Origin: Xenorhabdus nematophila ATCC 19061
GTDB taxonomy: Bacteria; Pseudomonadota; Gammaproteobacteria; Enterobacterales; Enterobacteriaceae
Direction: 5' to 3'
DNA: 64,000 nt
Assembly (NCBI RefSeq): GCF_000252955.1
Contig: NC_014228.1
Coordinates: 372,001-436,000 of the forward strand
Of the stretch, positions 40,901-52,422 are shown one piece after another. Position 1 is the first letter of the stretch; each line of letters starts with the position of its first letter. Both the position numbers and the translations under genes were made by a program. The notes under the pieces are model-generated. The model did not search any database. It was given only the letters and a program-made list of their open reading frames with translations, and was not told the origin of the DNA.

Positions 40901-41772
40901 TACTGGAAGCAACACCGAATTTGCTGAAACTCAATGGTAATGTGGATATTCCGTGGGCACGAATTACGGTTCAGGAATTGCCGGAATCAGCGGTGGGTGT
41001 CTCTTCTGATGAAGTCATGCTGGATAGAAATCTGCAACCCATAGAGAAGAAAAAATCGTCCATTCAAATCCAAACTAACTTAAATATTCATATTGGTAAT
41101 GATGTGCAATTGAGTGCTTTTGGTTTGACTGCACAGCTTAACGGTGCATTGAAAGTCCTTCAGGATCAACAAGGATTGGGTCTGAATGGCCAAATTGATA
41201 TTCCGGAAGGACGTTTCCAGGCTTATGGTCAGGATTTGCAGGTACGCAAAGGAACGATTATATTCTCAGGCTCGCCAGATCAGCCATTGTTGAACATTGA
41301 AGCGATTCGCAATCCAGAATCAACGGCGAATGGTGTTATCGCGGGCGTAAGAGTGACTGGGTTGGCTGATAAACCCAAAGTAGAAATTTTCTCCGATCCC
41401 GCCAAATCACAACAGGAAGCGCTGTCTTACCTTCTGCGTGGACAAGGTTTGGAAAAAGGAGATTCTGATAACTCCCAGATGACAACCATACTGATAGGTT
41501 TGGGCGTCGCCCAGAGTGGTCAGTTGATCGGTAAAATCGGGGAAACTTTTGGTGTCTCTGATCTGGCTCTGGATACCCAAGGTATTGGTGATAAATCTCA
41601 GGTTGTCGTCAGTGGCAGGATAACCAACGACTTACAAGTGAAATATGGGGTTGGTATTTTTGATTCTTTGGCAACGTTAACTTTACGTTACCGGGTTATG
41701 CCGAGATTGTATCTGGAGGCAGTATCTGGTATTGATCAGGCTTTAGATTTGCTCTATGAGTTTGAGTTTTAA
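37960..41772 (+). CDS. tamB: Translocation and assembly module subunit TamB
   Basis: The 1270-residue protein is anchored in the inner membrane by an N-terminal segment ([20 protein letters not shown]) and forms a long beta-taco that spans the periplasm to TamA, probably carrying phospholipids. It contains many repeats of about 20 residues with alternating polar/hydrophobic pattern, a C-terminal DUF490 domain ([11 protein letters not shown]... [20 protein letters not shown]) and ends with YEFEF. A Ser/Lys/Glu-rich insert ([17 protein letters not shown]) lies at about residues 196-212. Confidence 0.94.
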   Translation: MKWVKRVSIAFLLIVGLLLMTVVGLVGTQSGLHFMLNSAARWVPGLDIASVSGGWRDLTLKGVKYQIPGVNVSADNLYLSLRLSCLKDSHLCVNALTAEDVSVSVNTAELSPSEPSPPSEPLTELKTPYPVSLDLLSLKNIHVKVDDIAITLDEFKAGAQWQEKQLVLKPTEINQLLVALPKTPSEPIATVATTQPGESEKSIPKKSISEKSLGETLKALFANPLLAELPNIPIPLDITVENIHGRQLHLTGDTDITINDLRLQASNQGQQIDIKNLNVQAPEGAIAIQGMAKLSEQWAVKLAIKGQADNLNHLNLNELTGQKIDLTLEGALLKQLDLALHLSGPVVAGLDAQVELAKAGLPVHLTLESQQLQWPLTGKPEYQLDGLKLRLNGQASHYDLSLRSAIKGNDIPPALLTLDAKGNEERFRLTRLRLAALQGKADVTGVVDWSKAISWNAKLVLDGINTAEQWPEWPAKMAGNMAVRGSMYGGSWQLQIPEIAFHGHVKQNIVKAYGKTSGNAAGQWDIPQFDLAFGRNTLNVQGRLTDETWKLEGEINAPQLNGLLPGLAGLVTGHVKLRGNMKAPQIVADLNARGVRWQDTLRVDSAIIKGDVRSAEQIQGQLSVVVHQLRQADLTIKNLVLNAKGTEKQHDLQLKIEGDPVSGELALNGSFDRQQERWKGSINNTHFDTPVGEWRLSKAISIDYSNLQQKVTVGAHCWLNPNAHVCLSKPIDAGSSGHAQVALERFDLAMIQPFLDKDTQLKGIFSGNADIKWTADQGLPQAKIALQGEGVRVRQVVDGIILPIDFETLTLNAGLANGKARLAWLFKLAGNGQLKGNVQVVDLEGRRNLSGNIDLQALSLNLIKPVLDKGEKAEGGVNANLHLGGNAKNPQLFGLLKADNLQMVSHWLPFDISQGQLAVHFDGTRSDLNGMIKTPKGQLNLNGSADWRNLDAWYARIAANGDKLRVIVPPMVKVDVSPDLVLEATPNLLKLNGNVDIPWARITVQELPESAVGVSSDEVMLDRNLQPIEKKKSSIQIQTNLNIHIGNDVQLSAFGLTAQLNGALKVLQDQQGLGLNGQIDIPEGRFQAYGQDLQVRKGTIIFSGSPDQPLLNIEAIRNPESTANGVIAGVRVTGLADKPKVEIFSDPAKSQQEALSYLLRGQGLEKGDSDNSQMTTILIGLGVAQSGQLIGKIGETFGVSDLALDTQGIGDKSQVVVSGRITNDLQVKYGVGIFDSLATLTLRYRVMPRLYLEAVSGIDQALDLLYEFEF

Positions 41773-41774
41773 AA

Positions 41775-42116
41775 ATGCGAGTTATTGTTTATGGTAGCCT
41801 GAGGCGCAAGCAAGGCAATCATCACTGGATGACGGATGCCCAACTGTTGGGAGAACACCAGTTAGAAGGTTATGAGATTTATGACCTTGGACATTATCCG
41901 GCGGTTATTCGTGGTAAAGGGACAATTGTGTGTGAAGTTTATCGCATTACGCCATCTATCCTGACAGAGCTGGATGAATTGAAAAAGAATGCTCAGGAAT
42001 ATTACCGGGAATTAATTGAAACACCTTATGGGAAGGCATGGATTTATCTCTATAAATTGCCTGTTGAGGGATTACATCGGATAACCAGTGGTGACTGGCT
42101 TAAGCGCCACGGATAA
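41775..42116 (+). CDS. ytfP: Gamma-glutamylcyclotransferase-fold protein YtfP
   Basis: A 113-residue GGCT-fold protein starting two bases after tamB. The substrate loop YGSLRRKQGNHHWM and the region LDELKKNAQEYYRELIETPYG with the conserved catalytic Glu are present. Enzymatic activity of this branch is not well settled. The tamA-tamB-ytfP order is standard in Enterobacterales. Confidence 0.93.
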   Translation: MRVIVYGSLRRKQGNHHWMTDAQLLGEHQLEGYEIYDLGHYPAVIRGKGTIVCEVYRITPSILTELDELKKNAQEYYRELIETPYGKAWIYLYKLPVEGLHRITSGDWLKRHG

Positions 42117-42171
42117 AAATAAAGGGCAGCGATTCGCTGTTTGCTGATAAAATCGGAAGCTAAGTGCAATG

Positions 42172-42206
42172 AAAAACCTCTGTCCTGATTAGGAGAGAGG
42201 TTTTTT
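42172..42206. terminator. Rho-independent terminator between ytfP and ppa
   Basis: AAAAACCTCT with TCCTgattAGGA inside and AGAGGTTTTTT on the right; the A run on the left makes it usable from both strands for the two convergent genes. Confidence 0.82.
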
Positions 42207-42254
42207 GAATCAAAACCCGCAGTTAACTATCTGTCAGGCATTATCCTGTCAGGA

Positions 42255-42785
42255 TTATTTTTTCGCAGCGCGTTCGAAAGAAGACACGATTTCAGCTTTA
42301 GCGGCTTCGACATTATCCCAACCGTCAACTTTAACCCATTTGCCTTTTTCCAGATCTTTGTAGTGCTCAAAGAAATGCGTAATCTGAGCGCGCAGCAGTT
42401 CTGGCAGATCGTTGACATCTTTGATGTGATCGTATTCTTTGCTCAGTTTAGTATGAGGAACTGCAACCAGTTTCGCATCTTCACCGGATTCATCGGTCAT
42501 TTTCAGAACACCAACCGGACGGCAGCGAATAACGGAACCCGGCTGTAATGGGTATGGTGTTGGAACCAGCACGTCAACTGGGTCACCGTCAAGAGACAGG
42601 GTATTGTTGATGTAGCCGTAGTTGCATGGATAGAACATCGCTGTTGACATGAAACGGTCTACAAACAGGGCACCAGACTCTTTGTCTACTTCATACTTGA
42701 TAGGATCAGCATTTGCTGGGATCTCAATGATGACATAGATATCTTCAGGCAGTTCTTTGCCCGCTGGTACGTTGTTCAGGCTCAT
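42255..42785 (-). CDS. ppa: Inorganic pyrophosphatase
   Basis: Ppa hydrolyses pyrophosphate and so pulls biosynthetic reactions forward. The 176 residues equal the E. coli length. Active-site regions are [19 protein letters not shown] (Lys and Glu ligands), [21 protein letters not shown] (three Asp metal ligands) and [13 protein letters not shown]. It is followed by the terminator at 42172-42206. Confidence 0.98.
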   Translation of the reverse strand: MSLNNVPAGKELPEDIYVIIEIPANADPIKYEVDKESGALFVDRFMSTAMFYPCNYGYINNTLSLDGDPVDVLVPTPYPLQPGSVIRCRPVGVLKMTDESGEDAKLVAVPHTKLSKEYDHIKDVNDLPELLRAQITHFFEHYKDLEKGKWVKVDGWDNVEAAKAEIVSSFERAAKK

Positions 42786-43244
42786 AAAAGGTTTCCTTCA
42801 ATTTCAAACCAAAATGGAGTGCGGGGTATTATAGCCAAAACAGGGTTAAAGTCCTCGGCTTTTTAGATTGCAGAAAGTGACGGCGAAGTGGGTTTATTGA
42901 TACGTTATTGCCTGATATTGAATGAGATGCAGCAGGAAAAAGGCTAAAAACAACAGGGTAAAATAAGTTGTATTATAAAAAAGCACAGACCCAATGATTA
43001 TTGTGTCTATGCTGATTCCGTAATATTTATTTTCTCCAATGCGCAGGATTTAGCTTGTGCCGAAAATGCGCTCATCGGCGTAAAAGGTAAAATAAGGATA
43101 ATATTCCCCCATGTTTTTTAAGTGGGATTTTTTGTACGAACATAAATTGATATTTTTAACTGCATCTTATAGTTCAATGAAGGGGAAGATGTGTAGGAAA
43201 TAAAGCAGCTTATTGATAATAGATTTAAATATAAAAAAATAAAT
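42786..43244. other. Intergenic stretch between ppa and fbp
   Basis: An AT-rich gap of about 460 bases separating ppa from the fbp terminator. It must hold the ppa promoter on the minus strand. One imperfect hairpin (AGCACAGAC at 42982-42990 pairing with GTCTATGCT at 43005-43013) stands out. I see no reading frame, repeat or RNA gene that I can support. Confidence 0.4.
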
Positions 43245-43268
43245 CTAAAAGAGGCGAGATTTCGCCTC
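43245..43268 (-). terminator. Terminator of fbp
   Basis: GAGGCGA and TTCGCCTC arms with a 3-base loop; on the minus strand the hairpin is followed by TTTTAGATTT. It lies 28 bases past the fbp stop. Confidence 0.8.
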
Positions 43269-43295
43269 CTTAATTATTCGCATTCAAATAATCGT

Positions 43296-44300
43296 TTATT
43301 CATCAGGAAATTCGGCCATGAAGCTTTCTGCTTTCTCGACCATTGATTTTGTACCGACAAAGAAAGGAACGCGTTGGTGTAGCTTGCTTGGTACGATCTC
43401 TAAAATACGGTTTGCACCGTCACTGGCTTTTCCCCCGGCTTGTTCTGCCAAGAATGCAATTGGATTGCACTCGTACAATAGACGTAATTTGCCTGTTGGA
43501 TGGCTTGCGGTACTTGGGTAAATATAGATACCTCCCTTCAGCAGGTTGCGGTGGAAATCAGCAACCAGAGAACCAATATAACGGGTGGTATAAGGGCGTT
43601 GTGTTGCTTCGTCCTGTTCCTGGCAATATTTGATGTACTTCTTCACGCCCAATGGGAATTTGATGTAGTTCCCTTCGTTAATAGAATACATATTGCCTTT
43701 TGCCGGGAATTGAACTTTTTCATGGGTCAGGCAGAAGACACCAAGAGAAGGATCGTAAGTGAATGTATGAACACCACAACCCGTCGTATAGACCAGCATT
43801 GTGGATGAGCCATAAACCACATAACCTGCCGCGACCTGACGATGCCCAGGTTGTAGGAAATCTTCTTCGGTCACAGGTTGCCCGATAGGCGTAATCCGGT
43901 GGTAAATTGAGAAAATAGTCCCGACAGAAACGTTTACATCAATATTCGAAGAACCATCCAAAGGATCCATCAAAACAACATATTTAGCAGTTTCTGCACG
44001 GTCGCCATCAAAAATAACGATCTCGTCTTCTTCCTCAGAAGCAATACCTGCAACTTCACCGCGTGCTTTCAATGCTGCCTTAAGTTTTTCATTGGCATAC
44101 AAGTCCAGTTTCATCTGAACTTCACCCTGAACATTAGAGACACCGCTGGCACCTAAAATATCGACCAGACCGGCTTTGTTGATGTCCCTGTGAATGATTT
44201 TAGCGCCTAATTTGATGGCAGACAGTAGTGCGGTCAGTTCACCTGTAGCATGAGGAAAGTCTTGCTGTTTTTCGACGATGAATTCGCCTAATGTTTTCAT
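43296..44300 (-). CDS. fbp: Fructose-1,6-bisphosphatase class 1
   Basis: Fbp makes fructose 6-phosphate in gluconeogenesis and is inhibited by AMP. The 334-residue protein has the metal-binding motif [20 protein letters not shown] (about residues 109-128), the [12 protein letters not shown] acidic loop and the substrate region [20 protein letters not shown]. Lengths and motifs are normal. It is transcribed divergently from mpl. Confidence 0.97.
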   Translation of the reverse strand: MKTLGEFIVEKQQDFPHATGELTALLSAIKLGAKIIHRDINKAGLVDILGASGVSNVQGEVQMKLDLYANEKLKAALKARGEVAGIASEEEDEIVIFDGDRAETAKYVVLMDPLDGSSNIDVNVSVGTIFSIYHRITPIGQPVTEEDFLQPGHRQVAAGYVVYGSSTMLVYTTGCGVHTFTYDPSLGVFCLTHEKVQFPAKGNMYSINEGNYIKFPLGVKKYIKYCQEQDEATQRPYTTRYIGSLVADFHRNLLKGGIYIYPSTASHPTGKLRLLYECNPIAFLAEQAGGKASDGANRILEIVPSKLHQRVPFFVGTKSMVEKAESFMAEFPDE

Positions 44301-44472
44301 GACAAAGGCCTTGAATTTGATTGTGGTTTTAGGAAGTGTGCTTCACTTTTGTGTTGCACTCATGCGCGGGAAGTTTAGCTAAAGAATCAGATCATTGATA
44401 GGTCATTGCATTTCTTATCTTCGAATTGATGGTTACAATAGTGACACAGTTCATGATATCGGATAGAAATAA

Positions 44473-45843
44473 ATGCGTATTCATCTTCTTGGCATCTGCG
44501 GTACTTTCATGGGAGGGCTGGCTATCCTTGCCCGCTCACTGGGGCATGAAGTGACGGGTTCAGATGCCAGTGTGTATCCACCAATGAGCACTTTACTGGA
44601 AAAACAGGGCATTGAGCTCATTCAAGGATACGATCCTGCCCAACTCGATCCTGTGCCTGATATTGTGATCATCGGTAATGCAATGACACGCGGCAACCCC
44701 TGTGTGGAAGCTGTTCTGGATCGTGGAATTCCTTACACCTCCGGTCCACAATGGCTGCATGATCATGTGTTGCCGGAACGCTGGGTATTGGCTGTTGCGG
44801 GAACTCACGGCAAAACAACCACGGCAGGTATGCTGGCATGGGTTTTGGAAGCGTGTGGCTATAAACCGGGATTTTTGATTGGCGGTGTGCCGGGGAATTT
44901 TGCTGTTTCAGCGCAAATCGGTGAAAGCCCGTTTTTTGTCATTGAAGCGGATGAATATGACAGCGCTTTTTTTGATAAGCGTTCAAAATTTGTTCATTAC
45001 AGCCCACGTACGCTGATCATGAATAACCTTGAATTTGACCATGCCGATATTTTCGAAAATTTGGCCTCCATTCAAAAGCAATTCCACCATCTTGTCAGGG
45101 TCGTACCAAGTACGGGCAAGATCATTGTTCCTGATAATGATATCAACCTGAAGCATGTTCTCTCTATGGGATGCTGGAGTGAGCAGGAACAGCTCGGTGA
45201 CGGCGGAAGCTGGCAAGCGAAGAAACTCAGTCAGGATAGTAGCAACTACCAAGTATTCCATCATGGTGAATGGGTTGGTGAAGTCAATTGGTCATTAGTG
45301 GGTGAACACAATATGCACAATGGATTGATGGCGATTGCGGCAGCCCACCATATTGGCATTCAGCCTGCGGATGCCTGTCAGGCATTGGGTGAGTTTATCA
45401 ATGCCCGCCGCCGTCTTGAACTGCGTGGTGAAGTGAATGGCATCTCGGTTTATGATGATTTCGCGCACCATCCGACCGCTATTTTAGCGACACTGGAAGC
45501 ATTGAGAAGTAAGGTCGGTGGTGTGGCACGTATTCTGGCCGTACTGGAACCGCGTTCGAATACCATGAAAATGGGAATGAGCAAAAGTGATATAGCCCCT
45601 TCCATGGGACGTGCTGATGAAGTTTTCCTCTACCAGCCGGTTAATATGCCGTGGCAGGTGGTTGAAATTGCCGAACAGTGTGTTCAGCCCGCCCGTTGGA
45701 GTGCGGACATTGATACTCTGGTGCGGATGATTGTTGAAACCGCACAGCCTGGAGACCATATCCTGGTTATGAGCAATGGCGGATTTGATGGTATTCACGA
45801 GAAATTGCTGACTGAGTTAGCTAAGAAAGCAGATGCAGTTTAA
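44473..45843 (+). CDS. mpl: UDP-MurNAc tripeptide ligase (murein recycling)
   Basis: Mpl attaches the recycled L-Ala-gamma-D-Glu-meso-Dap tripeptide to UDP-MurNAc. The 456-residue Mur-ligase has HLLGICGTFMGGLAILARSLG (Rossmann start), the P loop AVAGTHGKTTTAGML (about residues 107-121), FVIEADEYDSAFFDKRSKF and NARRRLELRG followed by YDDFAHHPTAI. Its product feeds peptidoglycan synthesis. It closes the cysQ-to-mpl block; argR follows on the other strand. Confidence 0.96.
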   Translation: MRIHLLGICGTFMGGLAILARSLGHEVTGSDASVYPPMSTLLEKQGIELIQGYDPAQLDPVPDIVIIGNAMTRGNPCVEAVLDRGIPYTSGPQWLHDHVLPERWVLAVAGTHGKTTTAGMLAWVLEACGYKPGFLIGGVPGNFAVSAQIGESPFFVIEADEYDSAFFDKRSKFVHYSPRTLIMNNLEFDHADIFENLASIQKQFHHLVRVVPSTGKIIVPDNDINLKHVLSMGCWSEQEQLGDGGSWQAKKLSQDSSNYQVFHHGEWVGEVNWSLVGEHNMHNGLMAIAAAHHIGIQPADACQALGEFINARRRLELRGEVNGISVYDDFAHHPTAILATLEALRSKVGGVARILAVLEPRSNTMKMGMSKSDIAPSMGRADEVFLYQPVNMPWQVVEIAEQCVQPARWSADIDTLVRMIVETAQPGDHILVMSNGGFDGIHEKLLTELAKKADAV

Positions 45844-45931
45844 TTGAAAAATCTTTGGCACTAAGGGGAGCGCACTGATTGGGCGATCCTCGCTTCACCT
45901 GATAGCGTGTATGCTCATCATGTTATGTCAG

Positions 45932-45973
45932 TCTGCCGCATATATCCGTTGCTTCTTTCTAATATACGGCAGA
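45932..45973. terminator. Inverted repeat between mpl and argR
   Basis: TCTGCCGCATA and TATACGGCAGA form an 11-base stem with one G-T pair and a loop of about 20 bases between the convergent genes. It lacks a clear T run, so its use as a terminator is inferred from position only. Confidence 0.4.
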
Positions 45974-45979
45974 AATGGA

Positions 45980-46453
<474 letters not shown>

Positions 46454-46496
46454 TCACCATTGTTAAATCTGTTATTAGGCGGACATTATGCAAAAG

Positions 46497-46514
46497 AGTG
46501 AATTTTTATTCAAG
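46497..46514. promoter_or_regulatory. ARG box upstream of argR
   Basis: AGTGAATTTTTATTCAAG matches the 18-base operator consensus WNTGAATWWWWATTCANW at all but the last base. Its place just upstream of argR implies autorepression. The second box expected about 21 bases away is weak or absent. Confidence 0.75.
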
Positions 46515-46781
46515 AAAGAGAAGGGAAAACCAAAATATAGGAATAGGCATAGTAAATGTATTGTTAATTAAATGATGTTGTTTGATGCGGAAGGAATAAG
46601 TAAGGCAATTGGCTAATTAATAATGGGATAGCAAGAGTAATTATCAAAACAGTGCCCGTTATCTCATTAACAGATAAGCCTTTTGTCTAGAATAAAACAA
46701 CTTTGGTGTTTCATCCTTAAGTCATTAGATGGATAATCTGGCTGTTAACAGATTGTTTTTAATACGTAGTGATGAGTGGAG

Positions 46782-46832
46782 GAGAGTCTTCCTTATCATT
46801 GTTGTGATGATGGGAAAAATAAAAAGACTCTC
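46782..46832 (+). promoter_or_regulatory. Long-loop hairpin in the mdh leader
   Basis: GAGAGTCTT (46782-46790) and AAGACTCTC (46824-46832) are perfect 9-base arms 33 bases apart, ending about 50 bases before the mdh start. The rest of the 433-base argR-mdh gap shows the ARG box and AT-rich promoter DNA. The repeat may be a leader structure or a protein site; function is unknown. Confidence 0.4.
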
Positions 46833-46883
46833 TCAACCAGACAAGTTTAAGTTTTTTACAGCACTTATTTAAGGAGTATCAGG

Positions 46884-47822
46884 ATGAAAGTTGCAGTTCT
46901 CGGTGCAGCCGGTGGTATTGGTCAGGCACTTGCCCTTCTACTTAAGACCCAGCTTCCTTCAGGTTCAGAACTTTCCTTGTATGACATTGCTCCGGTGACT
47001 CCGGGTGTGGCAGTTGATCTGAGCCATATCCCAACGGAAGTTAAAGTTACTGGTTTTGCTGGTGAAGATGCAACCCCTGCGTTGGCAGGTGCAGATGTGG
47101 TATTGATTTCTGCAGGTGTGGCTCGTAAGCCTGGTATGGATCGTTCCGATCTGTTTAATATCAATGCTGGGATTATTCGTAATCTGGTTCAGCAAGTCGC
47201 GAAAACGTGTCCGAAGGCACTGATCGGGATTATCACAAACCCAGTGAATACCACCGTGGCGATCGCGGCTGAGGTTCTGAAAAAAGAAGGTGTTTACGAT
47301 AAAAACCGTCTGTTTGGTGTGACGACTCTGGATGTGATTCGTTCCAATACTTTCGTTGCTGAATTGAAAGGCAAAAAGTTAGAAGATCTGGAAGTACCTG
47401 TTATCGGTGGGCATTCAGGCGTGACTATCCTGCCTCTGTTGTCTCAGATTCCTGATGTTAGTTTTACTGACGAAGAAATTGAAGCATTGACTAAACGTAT
47501 CCAAAATGCGGGTACTGAAGTGGTTGAAGCAAAAGCGGGTGGCGGATCTGCAACTCTGTCCATGGGACAGGCTGCTGCACGCATGGGGCTTTCTATGATC
47601 CGTGGCTTGCAAGGCGAAAGCAATGTTATCGAATGCAGCTATGTTGAAGGTGACGGTGAACATGCACGCTTCTTCGCTCAACCCGTTCGTTTAGGTAAAA
47701 ATGGTATTGAAGAACGTTTAGATATTGGCAAGCTCAGTGACTTTGAACAGAAAGCATTAGATGACATGTTAGGTGTCTTGCAGAAAGATATCGAATTAGG
47801 CGAGAAATGTATTAATGGTTAA
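46884..47822 (+). CDS. mdh: Malate dehydrogenase
   Basis: Mdh interconverts malate and oxaloacetate with NAD in the TCA cycle. The 312-residue protein has the NAD-binding [18 protein letters not shown], substrate arginines in [50 protein letters not shown] and the catalytic histidine in [19 protein letters not shown] lies 8 bases ahead of the ATG. Confidence 0.98.
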   Translation: MKVAVLGAAGGIGQALALLLKTQLPSGSELSLYDIAPVTPGVAVDLSHIPTEVKVTGFAGEDATPALAGADVVLISAGVARKPGMDRSDLFNINAGIIRNLVQQVAKTCPKALIGIITNPVNTTVAIAAEVLKKEGVYDKNRLFGVTTLDVIRSNTFVAELKGKKLEDLEVPVIGGHSGVTILPLLSQIPDVSFTDEEIEALTKRIQNAGTEVVEAKAGGGSATLSMGQAAARMGLSMIRGLQGESNVIECSYVEGDGEHARFFAQPVRLGKNGIEERLDIGKLSDFEQKALDDMLGVLQKDIELGEKCING

Positions 47823-47878
47823 TTTATTTAATTCGTAATTTATTAATATACGAATTAAGTTAAATATATTAGATAACT

Positions 47879-47912
47879 AAAACCGCTAGTTCAAAAATAA
47901 CTAGCGGTTTTT
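47879..47912 (+). terminator. Rho-independent terminator after mdh
   Basis: AACCGCTAGTT and AACTAGCGGTT are perfect 11-base arms around a short A-rich loop, then TTT. It lies between the convergent mdh and Ner-like genes. Confidence 0.88.
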
Positions 47913-47922
47913 CTATTTGTAA

Positions 47923-48201
47923 TTAAATTGATAGATAATTATTCTTTCTATCTCGAACTTTTCTTTCTAATAATTCTCCTGTGTAGGGATCGAAATAGCG
48001 GCTTGGCCATATTTCAGACGGATGTAATTCTAAATAATTCGCTATTATCCATTCTCCCTTGGGCCATGGGCGAGAAAGTGTATTCGCCAAAGTTGATGAG
48101 CTTAATCCCGCGTTACGAGAAACTGCTGCCAGAGTAGTTCCACGTTTACGTAAAGCGGCAATAATATCAGCAGGATGCCAATCCGATTTCATAGAAATCA
48201 T
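47923..48201 (-). CDS. sfsB: Ner/Nlp-type DNA-binding regulator (SfsB-like)
   Basis: A 92-residue protein with the phage Ner fold: DWHPADIIAALRKRGTTLAA, VSRNAGLSSSTLANTLSRPW and PSEIWPSRYFDPYTGE. It closely resembles E. coli Nlp/SfsB, a Ner-like regulator linked to maltose and sugar-fermentation genes, encoded next to ispB there as well. The recognition helix is LSSSTLANTLSRP. It is divergent from the first of two YfeC-like genes; a second ATG at 48192 could be the start. Confidence 0.85.
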   Translation of the reverse strand: MISMKSDWHPADIIAALRKRGTTLAAVSRNAGLSSSTLANTLSRPWPKGEWIIANYLELHPSEIWPSRYFDPYTGELLERKVRDRKNNYLSI

Positions 48202-48388
48202 TTTTTTAATCCTTTCCTATTAAATTTGAAGCCACATTAGTGGTATAACTAAAGCGTTAGTGTGAAATTAATAACGAACGTGAATCTGTTATTAAGAAAA
48301 TAAAGTAACATTATTTTTTCTAAAAATATTTCTAATTCTTTCTTAATAACTTCTTTTTTGAACTTGGTTACAAAAATAGAGAAACATT

Positions 48389-48736
48389 ATGAAAAAAGAG
48401 TGGTATACGGCAATGGAGTTGACCGGTGTAGGCGAGTTACCTAGATCACCACAAGGAGTTAATGCCAGAGCAAAACGTGAAGAATGGTTGAGACAAAAAC
48501 GAACCGGAGTTCAAGGCAGGGCAATTGAATACCACTATTCTTGTTTTCCTGAATCCACTCTGACTGTGCTGGAACTCAATGAGACATCACCAGAATATCA
48601 GGTTCAGAAACAAGATCCTTTATCCATTTGGGTAAGTGCATTTAATTTACTCACTGAAGAAGAAAAGGAGGTAATTACTGAAGTGATATTAAGAGATGGC
48701 ATAAGAAGTTTTTTGGAAAAAATTACTGCTACCTGA
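48389..48736 (+). CDS. YfeC-like DNA-binding protein, copy 1
   Basis: A 115-residue protein whose first 50 residues match the Mu repressor/transposase N-terminal winged helix: KKEWYTAMELTGVGELPRSP, QGVNARAKREEWLRQKRTGV and QGRAIEYHYSCFPES. The C-terminal half DPLSIWVSAFNLLTEEEKEV and ILRDGIRSFLEKI resembles E. coli YfeC/YfeD. It probably binds DNA and regulates nearby or unlinked genes; targets are unknown. It starts 187 bases from the divergent Ner-like gene. Confidence 0.75.
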   Translation: MKKEWYTAMELTGVGELPRSPQGVNARAKREEWLRQKRTGVQGRAIEYHYSCFPESTLTVLELNETSPEYQVQKQDPLSIWVSAFNLLTEEEKEVITEVILRDGIRSFLEKITAT

Positions 48737-48747
48737 GGCTGATTTTG

Positions 48748-48779
48748 AAAAAGCCAAATGTTTAAAATTTGGCTTTTTC
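48748..48779 (+). terminator. Rho-independent terminator between the YfeC-like genes
   Basis: AAAAAGCCAAAT and ATTTGGCTTTTT are perfect 12-base arms, so copy 2 may have its own promoter or rely on readthrough. Confidence 0.85.
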
Positions 48780-48812
48780 TTCACTACCCCGGTACGAAGT
48801 GAGGAGAAAGAG

Positions 48813-49214
48813 ATGAAAAAAGAATGGTATTCTGCAAAGGAACTCATCGGCCTTGCAGGGCTGCCATCGTCTCCCCAAGGCGTGAATCTAATGGCAAGAC
48901 GCGAGGGCTGGGAACAACGCCGTAAGCGTGGAGTGCAGGGAAAAGCTCTCGAATATAATGTCAACAGTTTTCCTGAAGACGTTTTCAATGTGCTGACTGT
49001 CAGTGAAAACACGGTTGAATACTATCGGAATAAGCGACAAGATCCGTTTATGATCTGGGTGGAGGCTTATTATCAGCTGACTAAGCCTGAAAGAGAGCAA
49101 ATGGTTAAGTTTATTTTGAGAAAAGGGCTGGCTAGCCTTGTTCAGTACCTTGGTATCCAAGAGACTGGCATTCAAGAGATTGGCAGTAAAGATAAGCGCA
49201 GTATCCCAGATTGA
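48813..49214 (+). CDS. YfeC-like DNA-binding protein, copy 2
   Basis: The 133-residue paralogue of the preceding gene starts KKEWYSAKELIGLAGLPSSP, then QGVNLMARREGWEQRRKRGV, QGKALEYNVNSFPEDVFNVL, and DPFMIWVEAYYQLTKPEREQ in the C-terminal half. It differs by a longer tail containing the near repeat IQETGIQEIGS. A GAGGAGAAAGAG leader precedes the ATG. The same N-terminal Mu-type DNA-binding domain suggests the pair arose by tandem duplication. Confidence 0.75.
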   Translation: MKKEWYSAKELIGLAGLPSSPQGVNLMARREGWEQRRKRGVQGKALEYNVNSFPEDVFNVLTVSENTVEYYRNKRQDPFMIWVEAYYQLTKPEREQMVKFILRKGLASLVQYLGIQETGIQEIGSKDKRSIPD

Positions 49215-49230
49215 ATGATCTGGGATACTG
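49199..49230. terminator. Perfect inverted repeat between copy 2 and ispB
   Basis: CAGTATCCCAGAT and ATCTGGGATACTG are 13-base perfect arms around TGAATG. The left arm includes the last codons of the YfeC-like gene. There is no T run, but the position between convergent genes suggests a shared terminator. Confidence 0.5.
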
Positions 49231-49241
49231 ATTGTTCCGGC

Positions 49242-50213
49242 TCAAGACACTCGTTGTACGGCGATATGGGCTAACCCCACAAGGGCCGCCTTATATGGAG
49301 AGTCATCCAGTATTTGCAACGCTGAAATAGCCTTATCTGCTTCTTCCTCTGCCCGTTGGCGGGTATATTTGAGTGAACCACACTGTTTCATTGTTGCAAG
49401 TACAGTATCCAATAAATGGCGGCCATTTCCTTTTTCAATGGCATCACGTATCAGTGCAGATTGCTCTGGTGTTCCATGATTCATGGCGTGCAAGAGAGGG
49501 AGTGTCGGTTTGCCTTCGTTCAGGTCGTCTCCCGTATTCTTGCCAAGCGTATTGTTATCTGAATCATAGTCCAGCAGATCGTCAATCAATTGAAACGCAG
49601 TGCCAAGGTAACAACCATAATCACGCAGTGCTATTTCTTGTTCAGGCGTTGCGTTGGCGAGAATGGCGGCTGAATGCGCGGCGACTTCAAACAGGCGGGC
49701 AGTTTTACTGTAAATGACACGCATATAGTCATCTTCTGAGATGTCAGGATCATTACAGTTCATTAGCTGCATCACCTCACCTTCTGCAATGACATTTGTG
49801 GCGTCAGACATCAGTTTCAAGACGCGCATGGAGTCGAGATCGGTCATCATCTGAAATGAGCGCGTATAGATAAAATCCCCGACAAGGACGCTGGCTGCGT
49901 TGCCATAAATGGCATTGGCCGTTTCCTTGCCACGACGCATGTCAGATTCATCAACAACATCATCATGCAGCAAGGTTGCGGTATGAATAAATTCAATCAG
50001 GGCCGCAACTTTGATGTGTTTTTCATCTCCACACTGAAGTGCTTTACCAGCCAGTACCGCAATCATTGGGCGAATACGCTTGCCACCGCCGCTGATAATG
50101 TAGTAACCCAGTTGGTTGATCAGCGCAACATCAGAATTTAATTGGTTAAGAATGGTTTCATTAACCGCTGCCATATCATCAGCGGTGAGTTTTATTATCG
50201 ATTCTAAATTCAT
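49242..50213 (-). CDS. ispB: Octaprenyl diphosphate synthase
   Basis: IspB makes the C40 side chain of ubiquinone and menaquinone from FPP and IPP. The 323-residue protein has both aspartate-rich motifs, LLHDDVVDESDMRRG (about residues 80-94) and LIDDLLDYDSDNNTLGKNTG (about 208-227), and GGGKRIRPMIAVLAG. It is divergent from rplU, as in E. coli. Confidence 0.97.
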   Translation of the reverse strand: MNLESIIKLTADDMAAVNETILNQLNSDVALINQLGYYIISGGGKRIRPMIAVLAGKALQCGDEKHIKVAALIEFIHTATLLHDDVVDESDMRRGKETANAIYGNAASVLVGDFIYTRSFQMMTDLDSMRVLKLMSDATNVIAEGEVMQLMNCNDPDISEDDYMRVIYSKTARLFEVAAHSAAILANATPEQEIALRDYGCYLGTAFQLIDDLLDYDSDNNTLGKNTGDDLNEGKPTLPLLHAMNHGTPEQSALIRDAIEKGNGRHLLDTVLATMKQCGSLKYTRQRAEEEADKAISALQILDDSPYKAALVGLAHIAVQRVS

Positions 50214-50464
50214 GTTTTGGCTTCGGACTCTGATTCAGAGCTTGTGCTCATTCAATTAGCGTATTAACAGATATTACGATGTATCGATTGTACTTGTAAA
50301 ACAACCCAGATAAATGGCAATTGAAAAACTCTGCTTTTTTCTCATCTGTTCTAATTCTGCACTTGTCTTCCAAACGGTTTTTGCGTAGAATTCGCGCCCT
50401 ATTATGAATATTTTATAGCGCGCTCTGGAAGAATTTTAGGGGGTGCGCGGAAAGCGGAGTTTAT

Positions 50465-50773
50465 ATGTACGCAGTTTTCCAAAGTGGTGGTAAACAACAC
50501 CGAGTAAGCGAAGGCCAAACAATTCGCTTGGAAAAGCTGGACATCGCAACCGGTGAAACTGTTGAGTTTGACCAGGTGCTGATGGTCGCTAATGGTGAAG
50601 ACATCAAAATCGGCGCTCCAGTAGTTGAAGGCGTGAAAATTAAAGCTGAAGTTGTTGCACACGGTCGTGGCGAGAAAATTAAAATCGTTAAGTTTCGTCG
50701 TCGTAAACACAGCCGTAAGCAGCAGGGCCACCGTCAGTGGTTCACCGATGTTAAAATCACTGGCATCGCTTAA
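50465..50773 (+). CDS. rplU: 50S ribosomal protein L21
   Basis: L21 binds 23S rRNA. The 102-residue protein begins [20 protein letters not shown] and ends in the basic [20 protein letters not shown] region. First gene of rplU-rpmA. Confidence 0.98.
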   Translation: MYAVFQSGGKQHRVSEGQTIRLEKLDIATGETVEFDQVLMVANGEDIKIGAPVVEGVKIKAEVVAHGRGEKIKIVKFRRRKHSRKQQGHRQWFTDVKITGIA

Positions 50774-50793
50774 GATTTTAGGAGAGCAGATAA

Positions 50794-51051
<258 letters not shown>

Positions 51052-51066
51052 GTTTTTTGACCTTAG

Positions 51067-52347
<1,281 letters not shown>

Positions 52348-52375
52348 TCTTCCTATAAGAAATTAAAAATGATAG

Positions 52376-52407
52376 AAGGGCGCTATTTTTGAAGCGCCCT
52401 TTTTTTG
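52376..52407 (+). terminator. Rho-independent terminator after obgE
   Basis: AAGGGCGC and GCGCCCTT arms with a 10-base loop and seven T; it also faces the convergent dacB gene. Confidence 0.88.
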
Positions 52408-52422
52408 TTCACCCGTTTTTAA

